Positions 11,604-17,232 of a DNA stretch of 17,500 nt are shown here, piece by piece; the stretch's first letter is position 1, and every line of letters begins with the position of its first letter. A model generated the notes under the pieces. That model ran no database searches. It was not told where the DNA came from and saw only the letters and a program-made list of their open reading frames with translations. The translations under genes and the position numbers were made by a program. This DNA comes from Chrysomallon squamiferum (Eukaryota > Mollusca > Gastropoda > Neomphalida > Peltospiridae). The stretch lies in contig CM022668.1 of NCBI GenBank assembly GCA_012295275.1, positions 11,893,022 to 11,910,521 of the forward strand, written 5' to 3'.

Positions 11604-12886
11604 ATGTGTCTGTGTGTCTGTGTGTCTGTGTGGTATTATATCTGTTTAATTTATATGGAGAGCATTGTGAATACAGTTATATAATCATAACATTTTTTTT
11701 TCATTTTTATTCAGAATAATGAACTAGATAAAGATAAACATAGTTACTCAAAATTGTATACTGTAATTCACTAGACAGACAACATTATACACAATTATGT
11801 TATCACAGTGGTATATCATTTTATTCTGTGGGGGTTAATTTGGAGGTGTAACATCTTATATGGTTATGTATCACAGACATATCAGATTTATATCACTTTG
11901 ATAACATTTATTTGGAATAAATGGTAAAAATTAAAAACCTTTATAAAAAAATCACCATGTTATGTGTCACAAACATTTCTATTTACACTTGTTGGATAAC
12001 ATTTAGTTAGAATAAACAGTAAATGCTGCAAAAACGTTACATAAAGTCACCATGACAACCATTGTTGTTGCAGGCTCCATAACCCTGCGGCAGTGGCAAC
12101 AGCTGGCCACGCCCAACCTGAGCGGCCTGTTTGAAGAGAGGCCAGGAGTGCAGATTAAAGGAGAGAGAAAACTGGATCTGGTTGAGGAGGTTTACAGACT
12201 GAGCGACTTCGAAGAAGATGGTATGAGTATTTCGTGTTTAATAACTGTTTTGTCTGTCATTGGTTGACTGGAGCTATCCCAGTTTGCAATGCACCACAGC
12301 CATTTTGGTTTTCTAAGTTTATAATGGTTAATGTTATGAAGTTGTAGTCTAGTGTTCTGTATGTATGAAATGACTTCAGCTATGGATATAACAGTTATTC
12401 TGTAATAACTGAAACAAGAGATTGTGTTATAACTCAAACAAATTATTCTACTGTAACTCTAAACTAAATTTTTTTATTATAATTCAAAACCAGAGATTGT
12501 ATTATAGCTCAAACCAGAGATTTTCATGTTACTCAAATAAGAGATTCTGTTTTGACTTAAAATCAGAAATTCTGTTATTATACAAAACCAGAGATGATTA
12601 AAACTGAAATAAGAGATTATATATTATAATTCAAACCAAAGATTCTGTTATAGTTCCATCTGTTGTTATAGAATAAGTGGTTAACAACCTACAACACAGA
12701 AATTAAAGATAATTGAGAGAGTAATGTTGAGTCTTGTATTGTGACATCCTTACACAAATATGCATTCACTTATTATTTATTCCAGTATGTTGTTTTTGCT
12801 TTTAGCTCTTTTTTTTTTTAGTTATTCTTTCTTTTTTTCTTTTTTTTATTGTTGTTGTTTTTTTGTTGTTGTTTTTTTTATATAAA

Positions 12887-12917
<31 letters not shown>

Positions 12918-14998
12918 AACACTTTCCATGTTACTGCTTTGTCAGATATTTTGTGTCATTATTATTTATTGTTGTTGTTGTTGTTTTTTTGTTTGTTTAA
13001 GATGAAACACCGTACGAACCAAGTGTTTCAAGTCAAGTGTCTGAAAGCAACTCCTCACTTTTCACATTCTCCGAATCCTCTCTGCAGAAACCAGAGAATC
13101 ATTCTCCAGCAACCAGCCCATCCAGGTGGGAAAATCTCTCTTGTTTTGCTGGGGATGGGTGGATAGATAGATAGATTCATTCTTCTGATCATGATGATGC
13201 CTTGGAGAGTGGTGAAAGCTTGCAATTTTATGTGGTGCAGAAAAAAATGTATGAAAGAAATGTTTCTCATCCTGGTCAGGTGGAACAAGAGCTCTATAAT
13301 GGGAGTCAGTGATGGTCTGGAGATGGGTAGTAGTGTTTGATTATGTGATAGACAAGAAAGTATGAAAGACATATATTTTCCAGTCCAATGATGTGGGAAA
13401 GCTGTCTTGTGTGATGGGTAGGTAGATGGAATGATGATGGATGTAGAAGTCTTGGATATGGCTGACTGGGTGTGATTATGTGGGAGAAAAAAAGTATTGG
13501 GAAAAAAACAAAACATCTTCCAGTTTAATAAAATGGAGTTGAATATTTTTGTATGGTGGGGTAGATGTATGAGAAGGTGGGGTTTTTTGAGACTGAGAGC
13601 TGGGTGTTTGTTAGAGAGAAAGGTTCTATAAATCAGAGAAATATTTTTCGGTTCATTAAGCTTGAAAAAATATTTTCTTAATAGTAGATGGGTAGATAGG
13701 TTGGTAAAGATGTTTATCATGTGTGCAAGTGTGATACAGTCTCTATTACAAGGTTTACATGTTTTATATTAATATATAAACAAAAACTAGAAATATTTTT
13801 ATCACAGACGTTTTTAAGGGGGAAAGGTTTGGGGAGAATGATAAAAAGAAATTTTAGATGTTCTGAACTGAATTATTTGTCTAGAAAAAAACACCATTCT
13901 TTACCTATATTGTTAACGTAAGAAAAATATCTTATATTAGTTTGGTAGGTGGTGGATTCGAGTCTAGGTATGACAGAGAGTAAGTTAGATGTGTAGCTTT
14001 TTCTGTGTGGTTTTTCTTTTTTCTTTTCTTTTTTTTTTCTTCATTTTAAGAACAAAGGCAAAAGTTGGTTTATCTGGAAACTATTCATCATGATTCATGA
14101 TTTGTTTATTATTTATTTCATTATTTATTTTATTGTTTCTGTTTATTTATATGGTTGCATGTGTGTATGTCTGTATTTATTTTATTAATTAGAATTTCAG
14201 TTGTTTGCTTCTTTGTTTATTTATAATAATTAGATATGAATTTCTTCTGTTGCCTATAGCTTTGTTAAATATTTAATATTTTTTTTAGCAAGCCAAAGAT
14301 TCTGGTTCAAATCTTCTTGAGAAAAAACAACAACTGTAGATGTTTATTTTATTTTATTTTATTTATTTATTTATTTTCAGTAGGATCGGATTAGATGCAT
14401 TACCCTCATCTCTCTCAACCGGAACCACAACAGTCACCGCCGCAGCAGCAGCAAGCAACATCATCACCACGACGTCACATAGCGTCACTGACCGGCTGGC
14501 AATGCCTCGACGTACGGCATGTCGCTTGGTCTGGCGGCCATCTTGAACGAACGAGATCTGGGAATCACGCGATCTGCCCTCGGAGGTCTGCGCCACGCGA
14601 CTTCTATTCCGACACAACTACAAACCGTCGGCATGGAAACGGCCCGCGAACCTTCTGTCCCCGTTGCTGCCGGAGTTGTAACTGTGTCTCAGTCGCTGAA
14701 AGATTTGACTGCGTGCGGCTTGAACAACAAAACCCACGTTTCAGGTGGAGCGGGCATTTTTGAAAAGTTGAAAAAGACAGGATTTTCTTTGTATGGAATG
14801 ATTGGAGGCAGAAATTCTGCGAAGGACGAATCATTGCCCCCCGAATCTGTGCGTACAACGGGAATTGTTTCAAACCACGATCAGATTGATTCTATAGATG
14901 CAGCAATCGACGGAGATGCAAAAGGTGTTGTCGTTGACGACGATAATGGAAGCGTGTTGGGAATGTTGACGTCCTTCAGACGAGGTGGTTTTCTGTGA
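1566..14998 (+). CDS. milt: TRAK/Milton kinesin-mitochondria adaptor gene, 14 exons, 5' end outside window
   Basis: Spliced gene model: 1566-1642, 2448-2564, 3060-3154, 3773-3863, 4384-4462, 4717-4847, 5487-5561, 6099-6301, 7025-7222, 8363-8509, 11318-11490, 12074-12220, 13002-13125, 14381-14998. All 13 introns are GT-AG and phases match throughout. The joined product is about 588 codons to the frame break in the last exon plus about 168 beyond it; vertebrate TRAKs are roughly 900-950 aa, so an N-terminal part is missing upstream. Family knowledge: TRAK/Milton is a cytoplasmic coiled-coil adaptor that binds kinesin heavy chain and dynein/dynactin and attaches to mitochondria through Miro. Seen here: the HAP1_N coiled coil (window residues about 1-250), AARIG CC1-box-like motif (33-37), Spindly-like SIASELE (270-276), Milton-domain blocks (290-515) and SLGL C-terminal block. 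Identity is very secure; TRAK1 and TRAK2 cannot be separated because invertebrates normally have one orthologue. The final exon needs a one-base frame change to give the conserved C terminus. Confidence 0.93.
1653..1822. repeat. AAAT/AGAT compound microsatellite
   Basis: Alternating blocks of AAAT and AGAT tetranucleotides in the first intron, starting about 10 bp after the donor at 1643. From 1823 to 2348 the intron shows no coding or repeat structure I could recognise. Confidence 0.95.
2349..2367. repeat. AC microsatellite
   Basis: About nine AC units in the first intron, 80 bp before the acceptor at 2447. Confidence 0.8.
2448..2564 (+). CDS. milt: Exon 2: CC1-box-like dynein-binding coiled coil
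   Basis: This 39-codon exon is phase 0 at both ends, from ttccag to the donor gtgaca. It starts [20 protein letters not shown], matching the TRAK/Milton block almost residue for residue. AARIG fits the AAxxG CC1 box that in BICD-type and TRAK adaptors contacts dynein light intermediate chain (family knowledge). The rest is highly charged heptad coiled coil ending ANEK. The donor is fixed by the phase of the next exon, because reading through meets TAA a few codons later. Confidence 0.96.
2664..3026. repeat. Long TTA/ACT compound microsatellite with ATC tail
   Basis: Almost the whole second intron is trinucleotide repeat: TTA blocks interrupted by ACT, GTT and GAT variants to about 2990, then ATC units at 3003-3026. 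The Tyr/Leu/Ile homopolymer reading frame here is an artefact. Confidence 0.95.
3060..3154 (+). CDS. milt: Exon 3: coiled coil and acidic linker
   Basis: Phase 0 in, phase 2 out (donor gtaagt). It encodes [22 protein letters not shown] followed by a Ser-rich linker. It aligns with the TRAK segment of the type SQLRHELSMKDELLQFYTSAAEES. The acceptor is ttgtag at 3059, directly after a long TTA/ATC microsatellite intron and with only a weak pyrimidine tract. Confidence 0.95.
3155..3772. repeat. Intron 3: TG-rich, T-rich and CT-rich tracts
   Basis: TG/CTGT-rich sequence at 3166-3250, T-rich sequence at 3421-3560, then a CT microsatellite with TTTCTCTC variants at about 3608-3716. The remainder is unremarkable. 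The apparent ORFs across it are low complexity. Confidence 0.85.
3773..3863 (+). CDS. milt: Exon 4: coiled coil
   Basis: Phase 2 in, phase 0 out (donor gtgagt). It encodes [20 protein letters not shown] then [10 protein letters not shown], matching the family pattern LQKKLKxLEEENxxLR. The acceptor has an AGAG ambiguity at 3771-3774. The first AG (ending 3772) keeps the frame; the second would give a stop within about ten codons, so 3773 is chosen. Confidence 0.94.
3864..4383. other. Intron 4, AT-rich, no feature seen
   Basis: T-runs around 3958-3980 and 4037-4055, otherwise AT-rich unique-looking sequence. No coding or RNA feature could be supported. Confidence 0.7.
4384..4462 (+). CDS. milt: Exon 5: coiled coil
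   Basis: Phase 0 in, phase 1 out (donor gtatgt). It encodes [20 protein letters not shown] then DCLQQM, corresponding to the family segment with YEEKEQQLVNDC. The acceptor is gtttgcag at 4383. Further TGTTTAC motifs resembling the donor flank occur in the following intron near 4488, 4514 and 4622. Confidence 0.95.
4463..4716. repeat. Intron 5: degenerate donor-flank copies and TA tract
   Basis: The donor context TATGTTTACA is echoed by ACTGTTTACT (near 4488), GATGTTTACA (near 4513) and AATGTTTACA (near 4620). A TA tract occupies about 4674-4698. The copies are short and irregular, so they may be coincidental in AT-rich sequence. Confidence 0.4.
4717..4847 (+). CDS. milt: Exon 6: coiled coil
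   Basis: Phase 1 in, phase 0 out (donor gtaagt). It encodes 43 full codons including [19 protein letters not shown] and [15 protein letters not shown]. These align with the TRAK segment of the type ISEELAKKTEDAARQQEEI. Acceptor tttcag ends at 4716, directly after a TA repeat. Charged heptads with no membrane or globular features are consistent with dimeric coiled coil. Confidence 0.95.
4903..5145. repeat. 61-bp degenerate tandem array in intron 6
   Basis: Units begin CCAAACTCATTCCTTCTTTC at 4903, with related starts at 4964, 5025 and 5086 and a partial one near 5136 (spacing about 61 bp). Each contains a pyrimidine-rich stretch followed by TTAGAC/AGTTAAA-like sequence. The array begins about 55 bp after the donor at 4848. 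Confidence 0.75.
5270..5340. repeat. GA-rich tract and GATT microsatellite
   Basis: AGAGAGACAGACAGACGGAC and GAGA/GTGA units, then about four GATT units at 5322-5340, in intron 6. Confidence 0.8.
5487..5561 (+). CDS. milt: Exon 7: coiled coil
   Basis: A 25-codon exon, phase 0 at both ends, from acceptor tttttcag to donor gtaaac. It encodes [20 protein letters not shown] then KLTKE and matches the TRAK block of the type AVENEELVQHLGAAKDAQRQLTAE. The length equals the spacing between conserved neighbours, so no residue block appears to be missing. Confidence 0.95.
5726..5943. repeat. GA-rich minisatellite in intron 7
   Basis: GAGA tracts with two copies of a longer unit containing CAGGAGCGA, GAGAGATGGAGGGAG and GAGACAGA. 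The copies are at about 5770 and 5832. The Arg/Glu-rich frame on the plus strand and the Ser/Leu-rich frame on the minus strand are repeat artefacts. Confidence 0.9.
6099..6301 (+). CDS. milt: Exon 8: end of HAP1_N coiled coil and Spindly-like motif
   Basis: Phase 0 in, phase 2 out (donor gtaaac). The first 28 residues ([20 protein letters not shown] core) match the TRAK segment YAECMEMLHEAQEELKNLRN. Further on, [16 protein letters not shown] lies at the place where vertebrate TRAKs have DSLAAEIEGTM, the proposed Spindly motif that contacts the dynactin pointed end (family knowledge). Here the leading Leu is Ile, which is a conservative change. Reading past the donor meets TAA immediately, which supports the splice. 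Confidence 0.95.
6510..6664. repeat. Uninterrupted 155-nt polypurine tract (intron 8)
   Basis: Only G and A from 6510 to 6664: GGGAGA/GGGAGG units first, then pure GA from about 6597. A few bases before 6510 are nearly pure purine with T at 6503 and 6509. Homopurine mirror-type tracts can form triplex (H-DNA) (established property). It lies midway in intron 8. Confidence 0.95.
6684..6985. repeat. CA/TA/CATA compound microsatellite
   Basis: Interleaved TATATA, CACACA and ACATAC blocks fill the end of intron 8, up to about 40 bp before the acceptor at 7024. Frames across it in both strands are repeat artefacts. Confidence 0.95.
7025..7222 (+). CDS. milt: Exon 9: start of Milton domain, basic and Ser-rich linker
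   Basis: Phase 2 in, phase 2 out (donor gtgtgt). It starts [20 protein letters not shown], matching the TRAK QKRVFETVRNIN block at the beginning of the Milton (TRAK) domain. A Ser/Asp-rich linker follows, including [20 protein letters not shown], and lies where TRAKs have a variable Ser-rich stretch. The acceptor cacactag at 7024 has an unusual purine/CA/TA upstream context instead of a clean pyrimidine tract. The donor lies inside a 52-bp tandem array whose units resemble the end of this exon. Confidence 0.92.
7206..7900. repeat. 52-bp tandem array spanning the exon 9 donor
   Basis: Units contain ttaattaccttcttacctg, tgtattttatctatat and attcatagtgtgtattg. CATAG-type positions end at 7274, 7338, 7390, 7468, 7520 (CACAG), 7572, 7625, 7677, 7730 and 7837, mostly 52-53 bp apart. 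One partial unit lies near 7442 and one unit of the series near 7785 is altered. The exon end GATAGCGTGTATGG plus intron gtgtgtatttcaattacc resembles CATAGTGTGTATTG and TTAATTACC of the units, so the array appears to have grown from the exon-intron boundary. Weak copies continue to about 8035. Confidence 0.88.
8101..8150. repeat. GT microsatellite, 25 units
   Basis: Pure GT repeat in intron 9, followed by GAGA-rich sequence to about 8200. The rest of the intron up to 8362 is unremarkable. Confidence 0.97.
8363..8509 (+). CDS. milt: Exon 10: Milton domain core
   Basis: Phase 2 in, phase 2 out (donor gtaaag). It encodes [20 protein letters not shown] and [14 protein letters not shown]. These align with the family block GTPGSHDLETALRRLSL and YLSERRFFEEE. 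In vertebrates this part of TRAK contributes to Miro and mitochondrial association (family knowledge). The donor and following intron sequence are repeated twice more at 79-bp intervals. Confidence 0.95.
8508..8700. repeat. 79-bp tandem repeat starting at the exon 10 donor
   Basis: AGGTAAAGTAGACTTCAG at 8508, AGGTAAATTAAACTTCAG at 8587 and AGGTAATTTAAACTTTAG at 8666 start three units spaced exactly 79 bp. The first two units also share TTTGTTTAATTTTGTATTGG and TTTATTTTTGTTATTTTT; the third is only partly preserved. The AG|GTAA donor core is present in each copy. Confidence 0.9.
8911..9059. repeat. TTA microsatellite in intron 10
   Basis: About 45 TTA units with short T-run interruptions. The Tyr/Leu frames are artefacts. 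Confidence 0.97.
9060..10020. other. Intron 10 middle, AT-rich, no gene seen
   Basis: AT-rich unique-looking sequence with a short AGAT run at 9657-9684 and T-runs. No coding, RNA or transposon feature could be supported. Confidence 0.6.
10025..10109. repeat. GA microsatellite, about 42 units
   Basis: Pure GA repeat in intron 10, followed by TATA/GATA variants to about 10200. Confidence 0.97.
10201..11317. other. Intron 10 end, AT-rich with T and ATT tracts
   Basis: Mostly AT-rich unique-looking sequence without coding content. TATTT-type low complexity lies at 10873-11040, a poly-T run at 11210-11232 and ATT units at 11270-11300. The last T-run serves as pyrimidine tract for the acceptor at 11317. 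Confidence 0.65.
11318..11490 (+). CDS. milt: Exon 11: Thr-Pro repeat linker and PEKLQIVKP block
   Basis: Phase 2 in, phase 1 out (donor gttagt). The first part holds two adjacent copies of TPRTPNL (window residues 410-423), giving a cluster of Thr-Pro sites. It ends with [15 protein letters not shown], the strongly conserved [16 protein letters not shown] block. It follows the longest intron in the window (2808 bp). The acceptor is a long T run ending ttttcag at 11317. Confidence 0.95.
11334..11375 (+). repeat. 21-bp in-frame tandem duplication inside exon 11
   Basis: Two adjacent seven-codon units, 11334-11354 and 11355-11375, both encode TPRTPNL with four silent differences between them. 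It starts 16 bases inside the exon. Confidence 0.9.
11534..11632. repeat. TG/CTGTG microsatellite in intron 11
   Basis: TG units with TCTG interruptions, 43 bp after the donor at 11491. The Cys/Val frame is an artefact. Confidence 0.95.
11864..12058. repeat. 95-bp tandem duplication next to the exon 12 acceptor
   Basis: TTATGTATCACAGACAT at 11864 is repeated as TTATGTGTCACAAACAT at 11960. GATAACATTTATTTGGAATA is repeated as GATAACATTTAGTTAGAATA. CACCATG at 11953 recurs at 12048, 95 bp later and 26 bp before the exon. Confidence 0.8.
12074..12220 (+). CDS. milt: Exon 12: [12 protein letters not shown] block
   Basis: Phase 1 in, phase 1 out (donor gtatga). It encodes [20 protein letters not shown], then [14 protein letters not shown] and [10 protein letters not shown]. 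All three blocks match the TRAK/Milton consensus WQQLAQPHLGGILDPRPGV and VYxLxDFEEDD. The acceptor is gttgttgcag at 12073. The upstream ATG at 12052 is intronic and should not be taken as a start. Confidence 0.95.
12392..12655. repeat. About 33-bp degenerate minisatellite in intron 12
   Basis: Roughly eight units of the type CCAGAGATTCTGTTATA plus ACTCAAA. AGAGATT-like cores lie at about 12416, 12492, 12516, 12540, 12566, 12590, 12611 and 12638. Spacing and sequence are loose. From 12221 to 12391 no feature was seen. Confidence 0.75.
12656..13001. repeat. Intron 12 end: CA and GTT microsatellites
   Basis: T-rich sequence, CA repeat at 12890-12915, GTT units at 12970-12983, then the exon 13 acceptor. 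An ATG-initiated frame starting at 12849 runs into the exon and is not a start. Confidence 0.8.
13002..13125 (+). CDS. milt: Exon 13: Ser-rich linker after the FEEDD block
   Basis: Phase 1 in, phase 2 out (donor gtggga). It completes the second Asp of FEEDD and continues [20 protein letters not shown] with [20 protein letters not shown]. This linker is poorly conserved in the family, but a short TFTFS-like patch occurs at the same place in vertebrate TRAKs. The acceptor gtttgtttaag at 13001 is supported by phase and by the FEEDD continuation. The last exon bases and the donor recur in the following intron. Confidence 0.88.
13114..13710. repeat. Degenerate 115-155-bp tandem array spanning the exon 13 donor
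   Basis: CAGCCCATCCAGGTGGGAAA at the exon 13 end (donor after CCAG, 13125) recurs as TCATCCTGGTCAGGTGGAAC near 13267, CAGTCCAATGATGTGGGAAA at 13381, CAGTTTAATAAAATGGAGTT at 13521 and a weak CGGTTCATTAAGCTTGAAAA at 13650. Later parts of the units share GGGTAGATAGATG-like and TATGAAAGAAATATTTTTC-like sequence. Divergence is high, so boundaries are approximate. Confidence 0.75.
13711..14380. other. Intron 13 remainder, AT-rich
   Basis: No coding content recognised. A T-rich tract lies at 14012-14040 and TTTA units at 14340-14379 form the pyrimidine tract of the last acceptor. Two tRNA B-box-like strings occur: GGATTCGAGTCTAGG at 13954-13968 and GGTTCAAATC at 14304-14313. Neither is accompanied by a convincing A-box or cloverleaf. 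Confidence 0.5.
14381..14998 (+). CDS. milt: Terminal exon: C-terminal SLGL region, with an apparent frame break
   Basis: After acceptor ttattttcag (ends 14380), the phase 2 frame reads [19 protein letters not shown], a short Ala run and TTTSHSVT, then stops at TGA 14544-14546. A different frame is open from 14492 to TGA 14996-14998 and encodes [20 protein letters not shown], which matches the conserved TRAK/Milton block of the type STSLGLVWLLKERGI. That frame continues for about 150 residues, including a [16 protein letters not shown] segment. The second frame cannot be entered by splicing: it has a TGA at 14489-14491 and there is no AG between there and the conserved block. One base therefore appears to be missing (or two extra) near 14490-14521. 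Base-call or assembly error, a real allele, or a truncated protein are all possible. The exon is more GC-rich than its surroundings, as expected for coding sequence. Confidence 0.85.
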
Positions 14999-15037
14999 TG
15001 CTAGTGATGTTTAGTTTAGTTCGTTTTTAAGAACAAT

Positions 15038-15045
15038 TGTATATA
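15038..15045 (+). promoter_or_regulatory. Pumilio-type element TGTATATA
   Basis: TGTATATA fits the Pumilio consensus TGTANATA and starts 40 bases after the stop codon. Further matches are at 15692-15699 (TGTATATA) and 15879-15886 (TGTACATA). Pumilio proteins repress or localise bound mRNAs (family knowledge). AT-rich sequence produces such matches by chance, roughly one in this length by rough base-composition estimate. Confidence 0.3.
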
Positions 15046-15384
15046 GATTTTTATAAAAAAACAAACAAACAAATTTTAGACAAAAGTGTTTACATAGATG
15101 GTCGTGTTGTGTTTCACAGTGTCATCAGTTTGGTTGTCTTTCATTGTTTTGAAATAACTTTTCCATATATCAGAACTTTTGATGAAATATTTTATAAATA
15201 CAAGATCTGCATTTATATCATTTGATGCACTGTGATCCAGTGATAATTTTTATACCAGTTTTAAAATTATTATGGGGAAAGGTATCAAGAAAAAAAACAG
15301 AACCTGAGAAATGATTATTATTATTAATTTTAATTTTTTTTTTTTTTTAACTTATGATTAGTGAGCATTAAAAAAAATACAGAA

Positions 15385-15385
<1 letters not shown>

Positions 15386-15423
<38 letters not shown>
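15386..15423. repeat. AAT microsatellite
   Basis: About 12 ATA/AAT units in the 3' region. It ends in an AATAAA that is probably part of the repeat, not a processing signal. Confidence 0.9.
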
Positions 15424-15425
<2 letters not shown>

Positions 15426-15428
15426 TTC

Positions 15429-15595
15429 TTTTAAAATTAAATCAAATTAATAAAAAGGAAATTTATAGAACGTTTTACTGTCTTATATTTTTTCTTTATC
15501 TTTTTTAAAATTAAATCATAATATAAAAAAAACTTTTTTAAAAAAGTAGATTAAACTTTACAAATGATCTCAACACCTCTTATATTTTTTCTCAA
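15429..15595. repeat. Short interleaved duplications in the 3' region
   Basis: TTTTAAAATTAAATCA at 15429 recurs at 15503. TCTTATATTTTTTCT at 15481 recurs at about 15578. Low complexity makes the relationship uncertain. Confidence 0.5.
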
Positions 15596-16291
15596 ATTCC
15601 TAAAAAGAAAGAGACAATAAACACTTAAGATTTACCTCTATGTCCTTGTTACTTACCTATAGTACTTAAGTAATTCATTGTTGTGCGAATTTGTATATAG
15701 AAAGATCTCATTCATACATATATCTATATATTAGTCATAATGTTTTCGACATCAGAGATAAATTAACTTGAGTGCTGATTCATTTGCTCATTTTATCATA
15801 TGCATTTAGGAAAGTAGTCAGAAAATATTTGAGGTTACAAAAGTCTCAAATTAGTAATGAAAATCACATTTACTGAATTGTACATACAGTGTATAGATGG
15901 AGTTTTTGACTATTCAGAAATATTTATCAGTGTATTTATTAACTGTATAAACTAGTGCTATTTGAATGTAATTGTATGATAGTTGATGTATAAATATATA
16001 TAACCTCTGGTCTTTCATAGAAATATCATTTGGGATGTGTGTGTGTATTGGTTAATTTGCTTGGTGGGTTATGTGGTTGATAAGAATTTTTTTTTGTTTT
16101 GTGTCTCTGTGTGTGTCTGTGAGTCTGTTAGTGTGGTATATATCACATATGTTCTAAAAGGGATATGTATGCTTTCTTTTGTCAGTCTGTCTGTCTCTCC
16201 CCTTGTGTGTTTCTGAAAGATTATCAGCTGTTTTGGAAACAATTAAGTTCTTTTGGGCATTAAATAAAATAATATATATATATCAGATTAT

Positions 16292-16293
<2 letters not shown>

Positions 16294-16327
<34 letters not shown>

Positions 16328-16527
16328 AAACTGAGCAGCTATATTTCTTTTACTTTACATTTTGCAAGATCATTTTTTTTTTTTTTTTTTTTTTTTTTTT
16401 ATCTTCATTCCAACCAGTATTTATTAGTTCATACATATTTTATTTTAATTTTATTTTAATTTTATTTTTTTCTCTCATTAATCGTACCAAGCAATAAGGT
16501 TTCTTTTACTCATATTTCGCAAGATCA
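16294..16527. repeat. Poly-T runs and a 155-bp tandem duplication
   Basis: T runs at 16294-16322 and 16374-16400. TTCTTTTACTTTACATTTTG then CAAGATCA (ending 16372) recurs as TTCTTTTACTCATATTTCG then CAAGATCA (ending 16527), 155 bp later. Confidence 0.7.
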
Positions 16528-17195
16528 GCCCTCAGCTTAGAAACTTTTGAGCAGTTTCCTATGCAAACCAATGCTTTATACTTCAGTACTAGCATTCGTT
16601 AACAAGTTAGGCCAAAGTTTTTACCTTTTTGTTTTGTAAAAATTCCTTGCTGCAGATTGGTAGGAGTAACCCTTAGAAATGCTTTTTCTTCCCAGTTGGT
16701 GAGTTTAATATTTAAATATTTTTAATCTTGAACTTTTCACCTTAAGATTTAGTAGTAATATTATAGGTGAGACTTTTATGGTGTTAAACACATCTTCTTA
16801 AGTAAATTACTCTTTTTTTCTTTTCTTTTGTGTATTTCACTCAGTCAGTATTAAATCCATAGAAATTTTGCTAACAGTCTAATATCTTTTTGTTTAATTT
16901 TCTTTCTTTTTTTTTTTTAATATTTTTAATAGAAAGAGGATTTTTTGTTCAAAATCTTGAAAGCTTCAGTAGATAAATAACTTTCTTAAAATTCGTTTTT
17001 AAAGAAAATGTCATTCAGTAAAGCTTATTTTTTTTCCCTTTCTTTCTTTTAAAGAATTTAATATCATTATAATTATTTTTGAAAAGAAAAATAAAATTAT
17101 TTACATAAAAATATTTGGGTGGGGTGTATTTTTTTATAATTATCTTTCATCTCTTTTAACTTTATAAATTTAAAATATACTGGATTTCTATGGGG

Positions 17196-17198
<3 letters not shown>

Positions 17199-17226
<28 letters not shown>
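17199..17226. repeat. TA microsatellite
   Basis: About 14 AT units in the downstream flank. Confidence 0.9.

Positions 17227-17232
<6 letters not shown>

Noticed and set aside
12052-12267. ORF starting at ATG 12052 as a separate small gene
   Set aside because: It is exon 12 with intron sequence at both ends; family homology is confined to 12074-12220.
14490-14546. Programmed -1 ribosomal frameshift to reach the C-terminal frame
   Set aside because: No X XXY YYZ slippery heptamer or obvious downstream structure is visible in the overlap, so a one-base sequence error or allele is preferred.
14395-14763. 122-codon plus-strand ORF with a Gln-rich start
   Set aside because: It is a third frame over the terminal exon, is cut off from the acceptor by a stop at 14392-14394, and shows no family similarity.
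14363-14873. Minus-strand ORFs opposite the terminal exon
   Set aside because: They are shadows of GC-rich coding sequence without recognisable content.
1566-14998. Whole locus as a pseudogene because of the last-exon frame break
   Set aside because: All other exons, phases and splice sites are intact, introns are present and the downstream frame stays open for about 168 codons, so decay is not indicated.
15037-15225. 62-codon ORF in the 3' UTR
   Set aside because: AT-rich, lacks family similarity and lies just after the stop; length is within chance.
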